Assembly: GCA_927443345.1 (NCBI GenBank)
Contig: CAKMKJ010000005.1
Coordinates: forward strand, 1-64,000
Origin: an uncultured Anaerolineaceae bacterium
GTDB lineage: Bacteria; Chloroflexota; Anaerolineae; Anaerolineales; Anaerolineaceae
Direction: 5' to 3'
DNA: 64,000 nucleotides
A model generated the notes under the pieces. That model was not told where the DNA came from. It made no database searches and was given only the letters and a program-made list of their open reading frames with translations. Shown here one piece after another: positions 60,493 through 64,000 of this stretch (its first letter is position 1; every line of letters begins with the position of its first letter). A program made the translations under genes and the position numbers.

Positions 60493-61440
60493 TTAGCGGT
60501 AATACAGGCCAAAGATCCAGTCATAAAGCCGCATCAGCGGCCATTTGATTAACTTAAGGTTGCGCAATCTTTTGGAGAACGATGTTTTTTTGGCGACGGA
60601 TGAAGCTGGTTTATATTCTGTCAGCACATCGTTGCTCATGTTTTGCATGTAAGGGGTCGCGGTCATCAGCCGCAGGTAGCCCGCTTCATTCATGCGAATG
60701 TCAAGCTGCCGCACCTGCCCCATGGGACGATCCATGTCAAAGGGCAGAAATTCTTTCATCACCTTTTTGTAAACCAGGAATTGGTAATGGATGGCGCCAA
60801 TATGGGCTTGCAGACCGTTGTAGGTGACGCGTAAATCTTGATGCGTTTGATAGAGCTGGCGGGTTTCTTCTTCTTCGTGGCCGAGACTCATGGTAAAAGA
60901 GCGGAAGGTTTCCCAATCCAGAAAACGACCGCGCTCCAGGTTTACACCAGACGTTTTCTGCGCCCATTCAATGGTTTTAGTGCCGAATTCCTCTTTTTGA
61001 GCAATCGGACGAGAAGTGACCATACCCACGTTGGGATAGGTCTCAAGCACTTTTAATGAATTGGAAAGCCACCCTGGATAGAAGTAGCAGTCATTGTCAG
61101 AATAGGCAATTATTTCGCCGGGAGCACCATCCAACATCAAGTTCCATGCGCCGCCTTTGCCCAAATTTTTTTCGGAGAGCATCAAATATTGAATCTTACC
61201 TTCACGCTGCATTTGTAAAAGATAATCTGTGACTTCTTTGCAGGAACCATTGTCGAAAACCAGCAAATCGTAAGGCAGATCAGTGTTCGCCCATATGCTT
61301 CCCAGACACGATTGAAGCACTTTAAGCAAGTTGGCATAATATCCGCTCAACATGGGGATGTAATTTAATATTGCCACAGTGATCCGTTCCGGCTTGGCAA
61401 CGGTATTGATTTTCTTGACTGGATTTTGTCCCTGGCGCAT
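60493..61440 (-). CDS. Glycosyltransferase family 2
   Basis: A 315-residue GT-A enzyme. The ATG at 61440 follows AGGAG at seven bases, four bases after the stop of the previous gene; the ORF-track start reads into that gene. VAILNYIPMLSGYYANLLKVLQS, FDNGSCKEV and the metal-binding YSDNDCYFYPGW near residue 105 mark the family. A long insert at 150-230 and a basic C-terminus suggest specialised acceptor binding. It is followed by the methyltransferase, which may modify the same sugar. Confidence 0.9.
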   Translation of the reverse strand: MRQGQNPVKKINTVAKPERITVAILNYIPMLSGYYANLLKVLQSCLGSIWANTDLPYDLLVFDNGSCKEVTDYLLQMQREGKIQYLMLSEKNLGKGGAWNLMLDGAPGEIIAYSDNDCYFYPGWLSNSLKVLETYPNVGMVTSRPIAQKEEFGTKTIEWAQKTSGVNLERGRFLDWETFRSFTMSLGHEEEETRQLYQTHQDLRVTYNGLQAHIGAIHYQFLVYKKVMKEFLPFDMDRPMGQVRQLDIRMNEAGYLRLMTATPYMQNMSNDVLTEYKPASSVAKKTSFSKRLRNLKLIKWPLMRLYDWIFGLYYR

Positions 61441-61444
61441 CGCC

Positions 61445-62374
61445 TTACTCCTGTTTCGAATTTCTGCCGGTGAACCTGGCACGAATGGCTGCCCACAACT
61501 TGGGAGGATGCATAATCAGATGCATGATTTCAGCCAAATAGATTGATTTCAAGACAGCTATCGGAAATATTTCAATTTCCCTGAGCAGCCGTTTGCAACT
61601 CCATCGTGCAGGTATGATCCGCCCATCATGAAAGATAAAATTGGCATCAGGTAAATTAAAAATGGTGCGCCTGCCGCCTGCAAGTCGGATGTTTTCATCC
61701 GTTTCGGGCAAATGATAGTGGGCCTGACCACCAGGCAAATGGCTGTAATCATGATTCTGGTGAATGATCTGGATTTCTGAGCTGGCGTCAATGGTTTTCC
61801 AGCCCTGAAGACGGGATTGGTAAATCATCCAATTATCCCAACCAGCACGGCCTATGGCAAAATCGGGGATGGATTCAAAACACCGGCGTGGAAAGACAAA
61901 ATAATCGCTGCCGGTAGGTGTATGCAATCTGCCTTTTTCGGCGCATTCCTGCTTTAGCCTGTCTTGCCAGCCTGGTGAAAAATCCAGTTCGCAAGTCACT
62001 TCAAGATCCCAACGTTGACCAACCAGCAAAAAACGACTGGTTTGGGCAAGTGTTGCTTCAGCCGTGGATAAAAAATCTGGAAAGAGCAAAATATCCGCAT
62101 TGACGTAAGCCAGTAGCGGTGAGTTGTTTTGCTGACGGGCAGCATCAAAAAGCGAACTAATCAGCGGTGTGCCGCTGGCATTGCGCTTGATTTCTTTGAT
62201 CTGACGAACCCCTAGTTTTTCAGCCTCTTGAGCCATGCCCTCTTCGTCGCCCAATAACAGCACTTCTACCTCGCTGCCCAACTGCAGCCATGAGCGAATG
62301 GCGTTGCGCTGGATCAGTGCAATGTGCAGGTTGGTGAACGGTTTGGGCGCTGTGAAAAGGGTTAGTTGGGTCAC
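61445..62374 (-). CDS. Putative glycosyltransferase, GT-A-like
   Basis: A 309-residue protein without membrane segments. The N-terminal TLFTAPKPFTNLHIALIQRNAIRSWLQLG and the YVNADILLFPDF near residue 95, an NxD variant of the metal motif, resemble a small group of GT-A proteins in surface-glycan loci that I cannot name. The GRAGWDNWMIYQ block near 180 would bind acceptor. Its ATG overlaps the stop of the SpsF-like gene by one base and its stop is four bases before the next GT2, so it belongs to the operon. Confidence 0.65.
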   Translation of the reverse strand: MTQLTLFTAPKPFTNLHIALIQRNAIRSWLQLGSEVEVLLLGDEEGMAQEAEKLGVRQIKEIKRNASGTPLISSLFDAARQQNNSPLLAYVNADILLFPDFLSTAEATLAQTSRFLLVGQRWDLEVTCELDFSPGWQDRLKQECAEKGRLHTPTGSDYFVFPRRCFESIPDFAIGRAGWDNWMIYQSRLQGWKTIDASSEIQIIHQNHDYSHLPGGQAHYHLPETDENIRLAGGRRTIFNLPDANFIFHDGRIIPARWSCKRLLREIEIFPIAVLKSIYLAEIMHLIMHPPKLWAAIRARFTGRNSKQE

Positions 62375-63144
62375 TATTGAACCTTCTTGCTGCGATCTTC
62401 CACATCAAACATGGATTTATGCTGGATAGCTTGATTGATTTGTGCCAGTTCCGGGTCTTTTCGAAACAGGTCAAGTACTTCGAGCCAGGTGAAGTCGTTA
62501 CGTCCACCGAGGCGTGTGATCACTTCCTGTAAAAGGGTGTAATCTTCAGGCGTATCCAACGTCCAACGCAGGCGGCCAAGGTCTTCAGTGTGGTCAATCT
62601 GGACCACATTGAAACGACCTTTCACTTCGTAAAGATAGGGCAGCACGTGTTCTCGATCATGCTTCTCATCAGCTACATGCCAGGCAAAGGTTAAAGCAGC
62701 CATGGTACAGACTTCAACATCCAGGCCAATGGGATAGGTGCGGTTGAAAGGCGGCGGCAGACGATTGCATGAAAAATCGGCTTGCTGATCAATCAAAGCC
62801 TGGATGGTCTGGTCAATCAACTGCGGATCAATCAGCGGACAGTCTCCGGTGAGTCTGACCACGATTTCAGCCTGATATTTTGTGGCGGCTTGATAATAGC
62901 GATCCAATACGTCGGGCAGACTACCGCGAAAAAAATCAATCTTTTCATGCTGACACATCTGTATAATCGGTTCATCAGATGGATCAATAGTGGTGGCCAC
63001 CACGACGCGGGTAATCAGTTTTGACTGACGCACCCGTTCAACCATGCGGCTGAGCACTGAGCGTCCGCCCAGGTCTAGAAGCACTTTGCCCGGCAGCCGG
63101 GTGGAACTCATGCGCGCTTGAATAATGGCAACAATTTCAGTCAT
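62374..63144 (-). CDS. SpsF-like cytidylyltransferase family protein
   Basis: A 256-residue nucleotidyltransferase. The ATG at 63144 overlaps the stop of the glycosyltransferase upstream by eight bases; the ORF-track start lies 24 codons inside that gene. The signature VAIIQARMSSTRLPGKVLLDLGG is that of SpsF/glycosyltransferase-family cytidylyltransferases, and RLTGDCPLIDP near 95 holds the metal-binding Asp. SpsF-like proteins act with SpsE-like NeuB enzymes in spore-coat and legionaminate-type glycan synthesis. It is the third cytidylyltransferase of the locus. Confidence 0.9.
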   Translation of the reverse strand: MTEIVAIIQARMSSTRLPGKVLLDLGGRSVLSRMVERVRQSKLITRVVVATTIDPSDEPIIQMCQHEKIDFFRGSLPDVLDRYYQAATKYQAEIVVRLTGDCPLIDPQLIDQTIQALIDQQADFSCNRLPPPFNRTYPIGLDVEVCTMAALTFAWHVADEKHDREHVLPYLYEVKGRFNVVQIDHTEDLGRLRWTLDTPEDYTLLQEVITRLGGRNDFTWLEVLDLFRKDPELAQINQAIQHKSMFDVEDRSKKVQ

Positions 63145-64000
63145 GAGACCCCACAGCGGTAAAAGCCGTTTCATAGGCTTCGAGTAAAACCGGAAAATTC
63201 TTGTTCCAGTCCGCACGTTGTTCCGCCAGGGCGCGGTTGCCCGTTTTCATTGGATCGAGCAAATCTAACTGCCTGGCAGCCAGAAGAATTTTTTGGGAAA
63301 AATCTTGGGCGTTTCCCTCTTTGAAGAGCCAGCCCTGCTTGCCCTCTTCAACCCACTCAAGGTTGCCTGGAATGTCTGAGACCACCACTGGTAATCCGCT
63401 GGCGAGGGCTTCCATCAGTGAAACGGATGAACCGTCACTGTGTGAGGCGCTCAGATAATAATCCGCACTGCGGTAAACATCAGAGAGTTCGTCCAGAGAA
63501 GCCTGTCCGCCGAAATGGACCACGTCCTGCAGGCTATGGTTAATGACAAACTGCCGAAACTCAGATTCAAGCAAACCTTTGCCAAATAACATAAGGCGTA
63601 AATCAGGGTTTTCAGCATAAGCAGCAGCAAAAGCCTTGAGGAGTACATCCACGCCATAGAGCGGAGCAAATGAACGATTCGAGAGCAACACGATCTTGTC
63701 TTGCCATCTTAATTTCTCGCGTAGTGCTGCGCTGCCATGCGGTGTAAAATGGTGCAAATCAACCCCCCAGGGGAATTGAAAATAATTTTTTTTAGCAAAC
63801 CCGAACGATTCGGCTTTTTCTCCAACACAAGCACAATCCCCGACCAATACATCGGTGTGTTGCAGAGTGTAATTGGTTAAAAATTGAGAAAAGGGATTTT
63901 CATCTGCCTCAAGCAAGAGATCAGAGCCCCAAGACATGGTCACCAGAGGATGAAACCCCACTTTCGCAGTGTAATACGCAGCCGTTTGAACAGGGCCAGC
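63137..64000 (-). CDS. Glycosyltransferase family 4 (GT-B), 5' end beyond the window
   Basis: The minus-strand frame is open to the end of the window, so the N-terminus lies outside; the ORF-track start at 63961 is an internal GTG. The visible 287 residues are a GT4 enzyme: KIVLLSNRSFAPLYGVDVLLKAFAAA near the middle, LMLFGKGLLESEF, VHFGGQASLDELSDVYRSADYYLSAS and the donor-binding EALASGLPVVVSDIPGNLEWV block with its Glu. It would add a sugar in the glycan pathway. Its stop overlaps the SpsF-like start by eight bases. Confidence 0.93.
   Translation of the reverse strand, partial: AGPVQTAAYYTAKVGFHPLVTMSWGSDLLLEADENPFSQFLTNYTLQHTDVLVGDCACVGEKAESFGFAKKNYFQFPWGVDLHHFTPHGSAALREKLRWQDKIVLLSNRSFAPLYGVDVLLKAFAAAYAENPDLRLMLFGKGLLESEFRQFVINHSLQDVVHFGGQASLDELSDVYRSADYYLSASHSDGSSVSLMEALASGLPVVVSDIPGNLEWVEEGKQGWLFKEGNAQDFSQKILLAARQLDLLDPMKTGNRALAEQRADWNKNFPVLLEAYETAFTAVGSHD

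Overview
The window looks like a chromosome segment of an anaerobic, Gram-positive-like or monoderm bacterium, most probably Chloroflexota (Anaerolineae). The indications are moderate GC, a very large MalT-type STAND regulator, DUF5317 and DUF5684 membrane proteins, a DUF4388/small-GTPase module, HD-GYP and GGDEF signalling proteins, lipoproteins, a Na+-pumping decarboxylase, and many short palindromic dispersed repeats. This assignment is inference from gene content; no marker gene fixes the genus.

Layout. (1) 1-4.0 kb, plus strand: the end of a FecB/BtuF-type binding protein, a FecCD permease and an ABC ATPase (iron-chelate or corrinoid uptake), then a THEP1-like P-loop NTPase and a patatin-like lipase. 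(2) 4.2-6.6 kb: three tandem 198-residue secreted paralogues with the His/Cys/Arg pattern of sortases, each with its own terminator. (3) 6.7-7.2 kb: a flavin-reductase-like protein. (4) 7.3-12.9 kb, minus strand: a compact unit of a 38-residue hydrophobic peptide (absent from the ORF track), a DUF5317 membrane protein, a small RiPP-leader-like (NHLP clan) protein and a GAF/HD-GYP protein, downstream of a 1079-residue STAND/TPR/SARP regulator. Three perfect or near-perfect 12-bp repeats lie upstream of the peptide gene. This is the best candidate for an undescribed system in the window. (5) 13.0-14.3 kb: DUF5684 and YdcF-like membrane proteins. (6) 14.4-19.8 kb, minus: a phosphonate-type ABC transporter (PhnD, PhnC and two PhnE permeases with unusual extracytoplasmic insertions) and DegV. 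(7) 20.1-23.8 kb: a large substrate-binding/PAS/GAF/GGDEF sensor split by a one-base shift in an A8 tract.

(8) 24.1-33.3 kb, plus: a three-subunit molybdenum hydroxylase, then a four-subunit biotin-dependent Na+-translocating acyl-CoA decarboxylase, a cyclase-family hydrolase and a GNAT-like protein. Together they look like a fermentative or anaerobic catabolic block that conserves energy as a sodium gradient; the substrate is not evident. (9) 33.3-38.9 kb: repeat-rich DNA on both sides of a minus-strand segment with a DUF2877 protein, a C39-like secreted peptidase, tRNA-Phe and a V4R-like/small-GTPase/DUF4388 module. (10) 38.9-41.8 kb: a helicase-associated-domain-like protein and a PLP-dependent alpha-oxoamine synthase (Kbl/BioF type).

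(11) 41.9-64 kb, minus: a nearly continuous 22-kb surface-glycan locus with many glycosyltransferases, two PMT-type membrane transferases, a NeuB-like synthase, three cytidylyltransferases (one fused to a KdsC-like HAD phosphatase), SDR, 2-hydroxyacid and Gfo/Idh dehydrogenases, a methyltransferase, and a MoaD/ThiS-like ubiquitin-fold protein. The gene set fits synthesis and CMP activation of a nonulosonic (sialic-acid-like) sugar and assembly of a glycan carrying it. The last glycosyltransferase runs off the end of the window.
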